The notes: a model not told the origin generated them from the sequence alone. 64,000 bases of DNA from Acidobacteriota bacterium (GCA_013289685.1 JABCZL010000003.1:62001-126000), one strand, 5' to 3'. Shown: positions 51,133 through 60,052, numbered from the stretch's first letter. A program made the numbers and translations.

Positions 51133-53892
51133 TCACTTGCTGGAGGCCGGTTTGAGGGCGTAATAGCCCGGACGCGCCTGCACCGTGACCTTCTCTGCGT
51201 CAGTCACCTTGACCTTCAGCCTGTGGAACTTGCCGTCCAATTTCTGCGGGGAGAATCCAAGGACATAGATGTATTCCGGGATGTTGGCGGTTTCCCGGAA
51301 GCCGCGCTGCAGATCGTTATTGTTTCGGAAGAACATCCCGCCGGTGCCGTAAGCGAGGTCGGCCAGCACCTCGCTGCGCGCCAGAGCTTCCTGCCGGTCG
51401 AACAAGCCCCTGCCCAAGTCCTCGCTGTTGCTGGCGGAGATCCCCGGATCCGGAACGCCTTGCACATCGAGAGTATTGACAATGATCCCCGCCTGCACCG
51501 CCTGGTTGATCAGCGACATTTCCTTGTCCTGCGCGTCAGGAGCAACGGTCAGAAAGCCGGCGGAGACGAGAACAATGTTGCGCCGGCCGGGCATGGCCGC
51601 GGTCCGGGCGATGATGTCGTGCAAGACCTGCAGCGTGCGCTCGCTTTCCACGCGGCCAAGCTCGGCTACTTCTAACGCTTTCTGCTTGGCCATGCTCTTT
51701 GCTATGACTGCCACAACATTCGCGCAGCGCATGGTCTCGTCCACAGCAAGTGCGCTGGCGCCCGCATCTCCCTGGTTCACGATCAAATCCGCCATGTAGT
51801 AGCTGACCGGCGGACAATCCGAAGTGACGCGCGAATGCGGCTTCAACGCCCGCAATGCGGCTTGCAACTTCTGGCGGTCGAATGTGAAGTCCAAAGCGAC
51901 TTCGCCGGATGTGGTGAAGACCGCGGCCCGATCCTCCGCATGCAAGGCGGAAAGATGCTTTTGCGCCGCGGCAATCACATTCCCAAGATCCTCGAAAGTG
52001 GTCTGCAGATCGTCGAACACATAGGCCACATCATTTTCTTCTGCCGGGCCCGGTCGCCGGTCGTTCGCCTCTGACTCGGCGCGAAGCGCTGTCTTTGGCG
52101 GCTCCCAGGACGCTGGTCCACCCCTGGATTTCTCCATGGAGAAACTGCGGATGGCTTGAGGCTGGCGTTCGTCGAACAGCTGAAAGTTTTTCTTGTCGAG
52201 ATCGCCGACCGCGTTTCCTTTCGTGTTGCGCACTACCACGCTGACCGGGACGAGTTTCACGCTCACCTTGAAGGTGGTGACTGCTGCCTTCGCGGAATCC
52301 GGCGGGGCATGGTTTGCACTCGCCATCGCAGACACCGCATTCTTCTGCCGCTGTTGTTCCAAGGCAGCGAAGTTCGAGAAGGCTGCCACCGCGACCAGGT
52401 TCATGTCCTGTCTTTGCTCGATTTCCAGTCGCTCGCTGTCCTCGCGAATGGCCTGCTCGCGCAGAATGGCGTAGATGGTTTCATTTTGTTCCGCGTCTCT
52501 GGCCAGAGATTCGGCGGAGTTTGCTTCTGCCGATTCTCCCCCGGATGTTTCGGCCGGAATATTGAATACCATGCGAGCCTTCGCCCGGAACTTGTGGCAG
52601 CCTCGAAATTGCACCACATTGCGCGACGGCTCCATGCCCTGGAACCTGGTGGCAATGCTGGATGCGGCGGGTAGCACGAACGCGGTGCCATCCCCAAACG
52701 CCACGTTGTCATAGTCGATCACTATCTCGGCGCTGCGCATCGGAAACGAAGCGGGAAGATCCTTCGCGGCGGATCGGAACCTCAGCACCGCGCCTGTCTT
52801 CTGATCCACCCACAACTCTCCTGCGTAAGGCGGTGCCGTCACCTGATCCTCACCACTCAGTTCCCACAGCGGCTCGTTCTGCCGCGCGATTTGATAGGTA
52901 AACACCCAGGCTGCGTGCTCTCCCAGGCGCTTCTCTCCAGAAAACTCAAACCCGGCATGGTTGCCCTGGTGGAAGATGGCGCGCAGGTTCCCCTGAAACT
53001 GCCCGCTTGACCACAGACCAGCGGTCTTGACCATGGCGTCTGGGACCGGCCTGCCGTTCACCTTCAGGTCGCTGTAAGACTCATTCCCGTCCTCATACCG
53101 CACCGTCGCGGTGATCAGGTCGCTGGGCACGCGGTTGTGGCTCTCATAGCGGGAGGTCTCCTGCTGACAGATAAAATTGGGCATGTCGTGCGGCAGGGCG
53201 ATGGCATACTCGCACACCCCGCGCAGCGCGCCGGCATGCGGAATATCGGCGGGCAACCAGGAGCAGAAATCAGCGCTGGAGACGACCTCGCCCGGGGCGA
53301 GGGACGTCTGTTCGGTGGCGGCTTCGGCGGGCTCAACGGGCGGCACGTTGCTGTTGCCGCCGTTTTTGAAATCAGCGGCTACCTTGCCGCCGATGCGTTC
53401 GACGGCGTCGAAGATCGCCTCCCGCTCGCTGATGGACCCATCGCCCTTGGCAGTGCCGATCGAGTACGAGGCTCCATCCGGCGCACGTCGGAGTTGGTAC
53501 TCCACCGTGGCGACGGCGACCGCAGAAATTTCGCCCGGAGTTCCGTTCGCAGGCTGGAACTTTGACGACGTCTCTACCGGCCTCACCTGGCTGTAAAGCA
53601 CGAACTGGCAGTTCTTTTCCCGGGCCTCGGCGATTGCCTTGTTGCCGGGCACCGCGTCCAGTGCGACCGCCTGCAGCAACAGCTTCAACTTCTTATCCTT
53701 GTGGCTGAGCGCTTTTACCAGGCGGGTTCGCAGCTCGGAAGCCGATACGTCCTTACTCCCCACGTTTGGCAGGGCCACGCCGATTCGTACTACAGCGGGT
53801 TCCTGGGAAAACGCCGGCAGGCAGAACAGGCACAGGCAGAACAGGCGCTGGAGAACGAGAAGAGGGAACGGACGTCGCAGGTATCGGCGCAT
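51133..53892 (-). CDS. secreted VWFA-related-domain protein
   Basis: 919 residues. A signal peptide (about 10-29) is followed by an N-terminal region of unknown type (about 30-460; VARIG-like starts, GEQM-type strands), a helical connector and a C-terminal VWFA-related domain (about 555-900) of the kind abundant in Acidobacteriota: FKVSVKLVPVSVVVRNTKGN, then LDKKNFQLFDERQPQAIRSF, MPGRRNIVLVSAGF and YIYVLGFSPQKLDGKFHRL. The N-terminal part has FICQQETSRYES and DQKTGAVLRFRSAA segments that may form another envelope domain. Role unknown. Confidence 0.85.
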   Translation of the reverse strand: MRRYLRRPFPLLVLQRLFCLCLFCLPAFSQEPAVVRIGVALPNVGSKDVSASELRTRLVKALSHKDKKLKLLLQAVALDAVPGNKAIAEAREKNCQFVLYSQVRPVETSSKFQPANGTPGEISAVAVATVEYQLRRAPDGASYSIGTAKGDGSISEREAIFDAVERIGGKVAADFKNGGNSNVPPVEPAEAATEQTSLAPGEVVSSADFCSWLPADIPHAGALRGVCEYAIALPHDMPNFICQQETSRYESHNRVPSDLITATVRYEDGNESYSDLKVNGRPVPDAMVKTAGLWSSGQFQGNLRAIFHQGNHAGFEFSGEKRLGEHAAWVFTYQIARQNEPLWELSGEDQVTAPPYAGELWVDQKTGAVLRFRSAAKDLPASFPMRSAEIVIDYDNVAFGDGTAFVLPAASSIATRFQGMEPSRNVVQFRGCHKFRAKARMVFNIPAETSGGESAEANSAESLARDAEQNETIYAILREQAIREDSERLEIEQRQDMNLVAVAAFSNFAALEQQRQKNAVSAMASANHAPPDSAKAAVTTFKVSVKLVPVSVVVRNTKGNAVGDLDKKNFQLFDERQPQAIRSFSMEKSRGGPASWEPPKTALRAESEANDRRPGPAEENDVAYVFDDLQTTFEDLGNVIAAAQKHLSALHAEDRAAVFTTSGEVALDFTFDRQKLQAALRALKPHSRVTSDCPPVSYYMADLIVNQGDAGASALAVDETMRCANVVAVIAKSMAKQKALEVAELGRVESERTLQVLHDIIARTAAMPGRRNIVLVSAGFLTVAPDAQDKEMSLINQAVQAGIIVNTLDVQGVPDPGISASNSEDLGRGLFDRQEALARSEVLADLAYGTGGMFFRNNNDLQRGFRETANIPEYIYVLGFSPQKLDGKFHRLKVKVTDAEKVTVQARPGYYALKPASSK

Positions 53893-53960
53893 GACTCGGG
53901 AAGGCCAAGCCCCTCACAGAACTCAACAATGATACCGCGACTGCAGACTCGCGAGACGCA

Positions 53961-53990
53961 CAAAACAAAACCGGCAGCCGAAGCTGCCGG
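53961..53990 (-). terminator. terminator downstream of the M48 protease gene
   Basis: Perfect 8-base stem CCGGCAGC/GCTGCCGG with the loop CGAA, followed on the minus strand by TTTTGTTTTG. It lies 35 bases after the M48 gene stop. Confidence 0.85.
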
Positions 53991-54025
53991 ATGTAGGGTT
54001 ACCTGAACAGGTCGGTCTATTACTC

Positions 54026-55129
54026 TTAGTTCGACGAATCGTCGCGCCGCTTCAGCGTCGGACGATCATCGTCGCTCTTCGTGTCGCCCGTTTTATCGGT
54101 AGTGTTCGACGTGCGCCTCAAGCTGGGCTTGCTGGAGTCTTTGTCGTCGATCACCTTGTGCTTGTTCTCGATCGCCGCCAGCCGCGCCTTGACTTCGTCA
54201 AATTCAGATGTGGTCACTACGTACTGCTGCTTGGCCGGGAGAATCTTTCGAATCTCCTGTTGCGACTTCTCGATCCGATCTGGAGTCTGCGGGTGGGTGT
54301 CGAAGGCTTTCGACAGCGTGCCGGGTTTCTTCTTCTCCATGGCCTGAATCTTTTCGAAGAAGGAAACGAAGGCCGAAGGATCATAGCCAGCGCGGTACAT
54401 GTACTCGACGCCCAGGTAGTCTGCTTCCGCCTCGAAGGTGCGGGAGAAGTGCAGGAAGGTCAGTGGAATGCCAAGACCCATGCCCTCATAAATCCCATAG
54501 CCGATCGCGCCGCCCATGAAGATGGCGGGTAACGAGGCGAGTTGCAGCAGCTGGTAGCGAGTCATTTCGCGCCCGTAGTGGCAGGCGGCTACGTGCGCAA
54601 TCTCGTGCGCCATCACGCCCGCCATCTCCGCTTCCTCGTCGGCGGCCAGGATCAGGCCGGAGTTCACATAGAAGAATCCGCCGGGCAGCGCCATGGCGTT
54701 GACCACGTCGGAATCAATGACCTTGATGGTGAACGGCACCTGCGCGTCCGAGTTGCGCACGATATTCTGGCCCACCCGGTTCACGTATTCCGTGACCACG
54801 GGATCGCTCACCAGCTTGATCTGCGATTCGATCATCTGCGCATAGCGGCGCCCGTCGGAGACCTGGTGTTCGACGCTATACCAGTTGCCCACCCCACGGC
54901 CGCAGCCCACGTTGCGATTTCCTACCGCATCGACGTCGGTCTTGCCGCCATCATGCTTGATCTGGCTGTCGTCCGCCGTCGGCAGGGCTGCAGGCGCCTG
55001 TTTGGGCGCATTCTGCACTTCGCCGGACTTCGGCTGATCCTTGTCTTGATCTGAAACTTGAGCAAACGTCCAAGGTCCCACAGTGAACGCCGCTGCTGCC
55101 GTCGTAATTGCCAGCCATCTGAGTTTCAT
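54026..55129 (-). CDS. M48-family periplasmic metalloprotease
   Basis: About 367 residues from ATG 55129, which has AAGGAG 7 bases upstream and opens a signal peptide ending at TFAQV. The catalytic motif is MAHEIAHVAACHYGREM, with the third ligand Glu in RTFEAEADYLGVEYMYRAG. Related to BepA/YfgC-type proteases. The C-terminal Asp/Lys/Arg-rich tail (about 310-367) is low-complexity. No TPR domain as in BepA, so assignment beyond M48 is open. Confidence 0.9.
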   Translation of the reverse strand: MKLRWLAITTAAAAFTVGPWTFAQVSDQDKDQPKSGEVQNAPKQAPAALPTADDSQIKHDGGKTDVDAVGNRNVGCGRGVGNWYSVEHQVSDGRRYAQMIESQIKLVSDPVVTEYVNRVGQNIVRNSDAQVPFTIKVIDSDVVNAMALPGGFFYVNSGLILAADEEAEMAGVMAHEIAHVAACHYGREMTRYQLLQLASLPAIFMGGAIGYGIYEGMGLGIPLTFLHFSRTFEAEADYLGVEYMYRAGYDPSAFVSFFEKIQAMEKKKPGTLSKAFDTHPQTPDRIEKSQQEIRKILPAKQQYVVTTSEFDEVKARLAAIENKHKVIDDKDSSKPSLRRTSNTTDKTGDTKSDDDRPTLKRRDDSSN

Positions 55130-55389
55130 AGGGTACTCCTTGAGCTTGATTATACGCCCGGTCCGGAAGACACCAAGGCCCAATCTTGGTCCGTAAAATT
55201 AGACGCGGCTGGCCGGGGTTGGGGTTATCCGGGGCGCGGATAAAACACCTTTGGATGGGGACGATGGGCACAAAACCGGTCAGGGTTCCTCTGGCGGATT
55301 GGCAAGTGCCGCACGGCAAGAGCCGCTTCTTGCTACCTGAGGCGGGCGGTCGTACCATAGGCGCCGTCCGTTCGTCCTTGGGGGCCATC

Positions 55390-56691
55390 ATGCTCGACCG
55401 ACGTCATTTTCTCTCGACTGCTGCTGGCGGACTCTCCGCTTTGACTTTGTCTTCGCCGGCCTTTCGCGGCAACCTGTTTGCCCAGCTCGAAAAGACTCCA
55501 CCGCTGCCCGACCGGTCTTTACTCGACAAGGATGAGGATGCCTTCTGGGCCGCAATGCGGCGGCAATTCATCATCCCCGAGGACGAGATCTACCTGAACA
55601 ACGGCACCGTCGGATCGAGTCCCGCCCCCGTGCTGCGCGCTATTTTCGAGGGCTACAACACCACCGAAAAAATGGACCAGCAGGATCCCGAAGATTATCC
55701 GATTTGGGGATATGCCGCCTGGAACGAATTCCGCGATCCGCTGGCCGCCTTCGTGGGCTGCAAGCGCGACGAGATTGCCCTGCTGCGCAATGCCACCGAA
55801 GCTAATAGCTACATCGCCAACGGCATCGACATGAAACCGGGCGACGAAGTGCTCATGACCGATCAGGAGCATCCCGGAGGCGAACATCCCTGGGACTTGA
55901 AGGCTAAGCGCTACGGCATCGTGATCAGGAAGGTCACGCTTCCCCGCCCCGTCAAAGATGCGGCGCAGGTGCTGAACCTGTTCAACGACGCCATCACGCC
56001 GCGAACGCGAGTAATGTTTTTCAGCCACATCACCACCTTTTCAGGAGTCGTATTGCCGGCGAAGGAGCTCGCGGCGCTGGCGCGCACCAAAGGAATTCTC
56101 TCGGCCGTCGACGGAGCGCACGTTCCGGGCATGATGCGGCTGAACATCAGCGAAATCGGCTGCGACATGTTTTCGTCGAGCCCGCACAAGTGGCTCTTCG
56201 CGACCAAGGGCTCGGGATTCTTATATGTCCGCGACGAAGTGATCGACCGCGTGTGGTGCACCATCGCCACCGAAGGCTGGGACGACACCAAGCTTCGCGC
56301 CGAACGCTTCCAGCGCATTGGCAGTTCGAACGTGCCCGCGCTGTGGGGATTGCGAGCCTCCATCAAGCTGGCGAGCGACATTGGCATGGACCGCATCGAG
56401 CGCCGGCACCGTCATCTGGCCGACTACATTCTCGACGAAATGAAGAAGCGCGGCGCGGAGTCGTGGACTTCGCCCGATCCCGCGCTGCGCTGCGCCATCG
56501 TCAGCGTCAACGTCCCCTCCGTTCAGCGGATGGAGTTGGAGAACTGGATGTGGCAGACCCACAAAATCAAAATCCGCGGAGGAGATCCCCACAAGCTGCG
56601 GCTCTCGACGCCGTACTATCTGCAGAAGAAGGACGTGGACCGGTTCCTGGAGAAGTTCGACGAGTACGAGCGCGAGAAGAAGCTGGCGTAA
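55390..56691 (+). CDS. Tat-exported class V aminotransferase-fold protein
   Basis: About 433 residues from ATG 55390. The N-terminus LDRRHFLSTAAGGLSALTL is a twin-arginine signal, so a folded, cofactor-loaded PLP protein is likely exported. The fold-type I aminotransferase/cysteine-desulfurase domain has EIYLNNGTVGSSP, ALLRNATEANSYIANGID, AVDGAHVPGMMRL and FSSSPHKWLFATKGSGFLYV with the PLP-binding Lys. Closest group: isopenicillin-N-epimerase-like enzymes. The substrate is unknown. Confidence 0.88.
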   Translation: MLDRRHFLSTAAGGLSALTLSSPAFRGNLFAQLEKTPPLPDRSLLDKDEDAFWAAMRRQFIIPEDEIYLNNGTVGSSPAPVLRAIFEGYNTTEKMDQQDPEDYPIWGYAAWNEFRDPLAAFVGCKRDEIALLRNATEANSYIANGIDMKPGDEVLMTDQEHPGGEHPWDLKAKRYGIVIRKVTLPRPVKDAAQVLNLFNDAITPRTRVMFFSHITTFSGVVLPAKELAALARTKGILSAVDGAHVPGMMRLNISEIGCDMFSSSPHKWLFATKGSGFLYVRDEVIDRVWCTIATEGWDDTKLRAERFQRIGSSNVPALWGLRASIKLASDIGMDRIERRHRHLADYILDEMKKRGAESWTSPDPALRCAIVSVNVPSVQRMELENWMWQTHKIKIRGGDPHKLRLSTPYYLQKKDVDRFLEKFDEYEREKKLA

Positions 56692-56733
56692 TTAGTACGC
56701 GTTTCCCCTTGCATTCGCTCGGTCACCCAGCTA

Positions 56734-56745
56734 CTGTATATACAG
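56734..56745 (+). promoter_or_regulatory. 12-base palindrome upstream of BrnTA
   Basis: CTGTATATACAG, a perfect palindrome 22 bases upstream of the brnT start codon, in a position where autorepression by BrnA is expected. It resembles half-sites of the E. coli LexA box, but with N4 instead of N8 spacing, so LexA is unlikely. Confidence 0.5.
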
Positions 56746-56767
56746 ATCGGTATCTACGAAGGCCGTT

Positions 56768-57046
56768 GTGGAATTTACCTGGGACGACCGTAAGAACCGA
56801 CTCAACAAACGCAAGCACGGCATCAGCTTTGAGACGGCGATCCCGGTCTTCGACGATCCCTTCCACCTGTCGTGGCAAGACCGCGAAGTGGAGGGCGAAG
56901 CGCGCTGGCAGACCATCGGCATGGTTCAGGGAGTTCACCTTTTGGTGGTCGCTCACACGATCGAGGACGGCGACGACCTGATTCGAATCGTATCAGCGCG
57001 AAAGGCGACGCCGCAGGAGAGACGAATCTATGCGCAAGGCTACTAA
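56768..57046 (+). CDS. brnT: BrnT-type ribonuclease toxin
   Basis: 92 residues from GTG 56768. Pattern of BrnT: FTWDDRKNRLNKRKHGISFE, a short acidic turn FDDPFHLSWQDREVEGE, then LLVVAHTIEDGDDLIRIVSAR and KATPQERRIYAQG. RelE-like fold. It inhibits translation in known cases. It overlaps brnA by 17 bases. Confidence 0.9.
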   Translation: MEFTWDDRKNRLNKRKHGISFETAIPVFDDPFHLSWQDREVEGEARWQTIGMVQGVHLLVVAHTIEDGDDLIRIVSARKATPQERRIYAQGY

Positions 57047-57344
57047 GGCAGTCAGAGTTGTTCGAGCGGGAGCGCGCACTCTCACGCAAAACCAGAAGCG
57101 AGAATTAACGGCTCTGGCATCTCTTCCCGACGACCAGATCGATACCTCGGACATCCCCGAACTCCCGCCGGGTGCGTGGAAGAACGCGGTTCGGGGCAGA
57201 TTCTATCGTCCGGTGAAGCAGGCCGTCTCCATGCGTCTCGACGCCGACGTGATCGCGTGGCTCAGGAAGTCGGGTAAGGGATACCAGACCCGCGCCAATA
57301 GCATCTTACGCGAACGCATGCTGGCCGACCTCAGGCGGGGGTGA
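57030..57344 (+). CDS. brnA: BrnA-type antitoxin
   Basis: 104 residues. The C-terminal part PVKQAVSMRLDADVIAWLRKSGKGYQTRANSILRERM is the BrnA ribbon-helix-helix fold; the N-terminal part binds the toxin. It probably represses the operon at CTGTATATACAG (56734-56745). Confidence 0.9.
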   Translation: MRKATKAVRVVRAGARTLTQNQKRELTALASLPDDQIDTSDIPELPPGAWKNAVRGRFYRPVKQAVSMRLDADVIAWLRKSGKGYQTRANSILRERMLADLRRG

Positions 57345-57417
57345 AGGTGTGAACACGTGCGGAGGCCGTGTCTTTTGTCTCCCTCGCCCTAAAATACCCG
57401 AGGAATCAAATGAATGT

Positions 57418-57594
57418 ATGGCAAGTAAAGTCCAAGTAAAGAAATCGAAGTCGAAAAAGCGCAAGCCCCAGGCACAAAACGCTGCGAAGCCGCGGCCCGA
57501 AAAGCAGTTCATCGGGCGACTGAAAGGAAAGTTTCGTGTGGTCGGCGACATCGAGTCCCCGGTGGATCTGCCTGAGGCCTGGGAGTACGACTGA
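57418..57594 (+). CDS. antitoxin-like small protein (Phd/VapB type remnant)
   Basis: 58 residues from ATG 57418. Lys/Arg-rich start, then FIGRLKGKFRVVGDIESPVD. The GxLKGKxxxxxDIxxP phrase occurs at the C-terminus of Phd/VapB-like antitoxins paired with PIN toxins. The N-terminal DNA-binding part expected of such antitoxins is missing. It is followed in the same frame by a PIN-domain remnant, so it is likely the stub of a decayed module. Confidence 0.5.
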   Translation: MASKVQVKKSKSKKRKPQAQNAAKPRPEKQFIGRLKGKFRVVGDIESPVDLPEAWEYD

Positions 57595-57603
57595 GTTGGA
57601 GCC

Positions 57604-57735
57604 CAATTCCCGCGCGACTACTCCGGTGACCCCGCCGACCGCATCATCGGCGGCACCGCCCGAGCGGAAGGCCTGACGCTGATCACGCACGACGAAAGGA
57701 TTCGCCGCAGCCCGCTGTTGAAGACCGCGTGGTGA
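57604..57735 (+). pseudogene. C-terminal remnant of a VapC/PIN-domain toxin
   Basis: About 43 codons in the frame of the preceding stop codon, without a start of its own. The translation DPADRIIGGTARAEGLTLIT followed by HDERIRRSPLLKTAW is the C-terminal third of a PIN-domain (VapC) ribonuclease, including the conserved Asp of DPADR and the acidic HDE. The N-terminal two thirds with the other catalytic acids are absent. Confidence 0.7.
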
Positions 57736-57791
57736 TTGGTTATGCTTGCGGAATCAACGTGAACGCGACGGTTTTGTGAGGATCATTCCCG

Positions 57792-57995
57792 ATGTTGGCG
57801 AACCTGCTCTTTGACGTCGTCTTACACGGATCGCTCAAGATCATCGCATCTGCGTGGAGTGTCTTGGCTGAAGGGGCCAAGGCGGTTTGCCGCGCCGCAG
57901 ATGTCGGGCGAAAGTCGCCAGGAAACAAACACACAGCCGTCGAGTATGTCGACGCATTTCTTTTCCCGGAGGACGATCGTCACTCACCGCGATAG
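57792..57995 (+). CDS. short open frame, doubtful
   Basis: 67 codons from ATG 57792 with GAGGA 9 bases upstream. The predicted peptide has a short hydrophobic N-terminus (LANLLFDVVLHGSLKIIASA) but resembles nothing I know. It fills most of a 310-base gap and may be spurious. Confidence 0.3.
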   Translation: MLANLLFDVVLHGSLKIIASAWSVLAEGAKAVCRAADVGRKSPGNKHTAVEYVDAFLFPEDDRHSPR

Positions 57996-58047
57996 TTCCC
58001 TACACTGTCAGTTCCGCTACCGGGTCGTGTCTGATCTCTGCGCTCGC

Positions 58048-59565
58048 TTAGTCGTAATACTCCAGCCCCAAGTGCGTGATCAGTTCCTCGCCCTTCAAGT
58101 GCCGCAGCGTGTTTTTCAGCTTCATCAGCTGGATGAACAGATCGTGCTCCGGATACAATCCCGGGGGCGTCATGGGAGACTTGAAGTAGAAGCTCAGCCA
58201 CTCCTGAATGCCCAGTCCGCGCAACTCTGACGTACGCTTCGCCAGATCGAGAAACAGCACCAGGTCGAGCACAATCGGCGCGGCCAGAATCGAATCGCGG
58301 CACAGGAAGTCGACTTTGATCTGCATGGGATAGCCGAGCCATCCGAAGATATCGATGTTGTCCCAGCCTTCTTTGTTGTCGCCACGCGGCGGGTAATAGT
58401 TGATGCGGACTTTGTGGAAAATATTTCCGTAAAGCTCCGGATACAGCGCGGGCTGCAGAATGTGCTCCAGCACGCCCAGCTTCGATTCTTCCTTGGTCTT
58501 AAACGACCCGGGATCGTCGAGCACTTCGCCGTCCCGGTTGCCGAGGATGTTGGTGGAATACCATCCGCTCAGGCCAAGAAGCCGGGCTTTGAACGCGGGC
58601 GCGAGAACCGTCTTCATCAGGGTCTGGCCAGTCTTGAAATCCTTGCCGCAGATCGGAGCTTCGTTCTTGCGCGAAAGCTCCAGCATCACCGGCAGGTCGA
58701 CGGTCAGGTTGGGCGCGCCGTTGGCGAATGGGACACCTTCCATGAGAGACGCGTAGGCGTAGATCATGGAGGGTGCGATCATTTCGTCGTTCTCGCGCAA
58801 CGCCTTCTCGAAGGACTTCAGCGACTGGTGCGCCTCGGTCGGCTCGATGTAGGACTCGGTGGAACCGCACCACATCGTGATGAGGCGGCTGGCGCCGCTG
58901 GTCTTGCGGAAGTCGCGGATGTCGTCGCGCAATTGCTCGGCGAGATCCATTTTCGTTTTGCCCTTCTTCACGTTGGGGCCGTCGATCTTCTTGACGTAGT
59001 TATGATCGAACACCGCGGCGCGCGGAGTAATCGAGGAGAGGAACGGCTTCAGTTGCTCGAGCAGGCGGTAGTCGAGCACGCCCGCGTTGGACGCGGCTTC
59101 GTACATGTTGTCTTTGAAAATGTCCCAGCCGGTGAAGACCAGGTCGTCGAGCGTGGCCAGCGGGACGAATTCCTTGACCTTGGGCGACCGGCCGTCGGTG
59201 CGCTTGCCGAGGCGCACGGTGCCCATCTGGGTGAGCGATCCGATAGGTTTGGCGATGCCTTTCCGAATCGCCTCGACGCCGGCGACGAAAGTGGTCGCGA
59301 CCGCGCCCATGCCCGGGATCATGACGCCGAGCTTGCCTTTTGCGGGCTCGATGGTGCCGGTTGCCATCTTCGAAGCGGACTTTTTCACGCTGCTCGTGCG
59401 GGCGGCTAGCTTCATTTCCCGGCTAGCCCGCTCGGCGTGAGCGAGAGCAGTCTCGCGGTGCTCATGCTCGCGTGCGGCTGCGGAATTGGCGAACTGCTTG
59501 CGATGACGGCGGCCGTCGGCATCCCACCAATCGGCCATGAAGACTCCCGGACGTTTTTGATACAT
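58048..59565 (-). CDS. inositol-3-phosphate synthase with an integrase-arm-like N-terminus
   Basis: Makes myo-inositol-1-phosphate from glucose-6-phosphate. About 505 residues from ATG 59565, with GGGGAG 3-9 bases upstream. Residues from about 75 are the synthase: LGVMIPGMGAVATTFVAGVE (NAD-binding), STNILGNRDGEVL and RINYYPPRGDNKEGWDNIDI, MQIKVDFLCRDSILAAPI. Residues 1-35 (ADWWDADGRRHRKQFANSAA and neighbours) look like the arm-type DNA-binding domain of tyrosine integrases, which bacterial synthases do not have. A Lys/Ala-rich linker (36-74) joins the parts. The ribosome site makes a start inside the extension unlikely. Confidence 0.88.
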   Translation of the reverse strand: MYQKRPGVFMADWWDADGRRHRKQFANSAAAREHEHRETALAHAERASREMKLAARTSSVKKSASKMATGTIEPAKGKLGVMIPGMGAVATTFVAGVEAIRKGIAKPIGSLTQMGTVRLGKRTDGRSPKVKEFVPLATLDDLVFTGWDIFKDNMYEAASNAGVLDYRLLEQLKPFLSSITPRAAVFDHNYVKKIDGPNVKKGKTKMDLAEQLRDDIRDFRKTSGASRLITMWCGSTESYIEPTEAHQSLKSFEKALRENDEMIAPSMIYAYASLMEGVPFANGAPNLTVDLPVMLELSRKNEAPICGKDFKTGQTLMKTVLAPAFKARLLGLSGWYSTNILGNRDGEVLDDPGSFKTKEESKLGVLEHILQPALYPELYGNIFHKVRINYYPPRGDNKEGWDNIDIFGWLGYPMQIKVDFLCRDSILAAPIVLDLVLFLDLAKRTSELRGLGIQEWLSFYFKSPMTPPGLYPEHDLFIQLMKLKNTLRHLKGEELITHLGLEYYD

Positions 59566-59580
59566 TGACTCCCCTTTTGG

Positions 59581-59602
59581 TGGCGGTGGCTGGTCACCGC
59601 CA
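59581..59602 (-). promoter_or_regulatory. hairpin next to the ribosome site of the inositol-phosphate synthase gene
   Basis: Perfect 8-base stem TGGCGGTG/CACCGCCA with a 6-base loop (59589-59594), ending 3 bases before the GGGG of the ribosome site. It could gate translation. Confidence 0.4.
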
Positions 59603-60052
59603 CTGCCACTGAGAATCATCTCACTTCTGGCGGGAAATTGGCAAATGTGTGCAGCGAAAGGAGCCGAATTTGAGCTCAACGAGATCGCTTTCGCATCGAG
59701 CCGAGACTTGCAGCATTTGTTCGCGCGTCGCCGGGCTTCGCCCTGGCGAGACGGCCGTCGCTACATGTGACGTTACTTACGTACCGCGGCGCGCGTGAAT
59801 CACGTCCATAGATTTTTTGCGTTGGACTCTTGCACCGACTCTGTTGCATAGTGGAATCACTTCGCAGCCGGCTCTGTAGCCAGTTCCCGCGAAGCTGCTG
59901 TTTGTGTGCCAGCCGTGCTGCGGCATGCAAGTCTTTTTTGACCCCGTTGATCTCCACCGCAATCTGAGCCCACGCCATCCGGACTCGCGCCGGGAGTGTG
60001 CTCTTCAGACTGGTCTTCTTAACGAGCTTCGCAGGAAGACAAAGGAGATTCC
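59603..60052. repeat. gap between divergent genes
   Basis: No gene is convincing. At about 59727-59765 is CGCCGGGCTTCGCCCTGGCG followed by AGACGGCCGTCGCTACA, a palindrome type also seen at about 36850-36892. The divergent promoters of the flanking genes must lie here. Confidence 0.5.

Noticed and set aside
56734..56745. LexA/SOS box before BrnTA
   Set aside because: The E. coli LexA box needs CTGT-N8-ACAG; here the spacing is N4, and an antitoxin operator is the simpler explanation.
58414..59409. Plus-strand open frame (331 codons) opposite inositol-phosphate synthase
   Set aside because: The synthase motifs on the other strand are unmistakable; this one has none.
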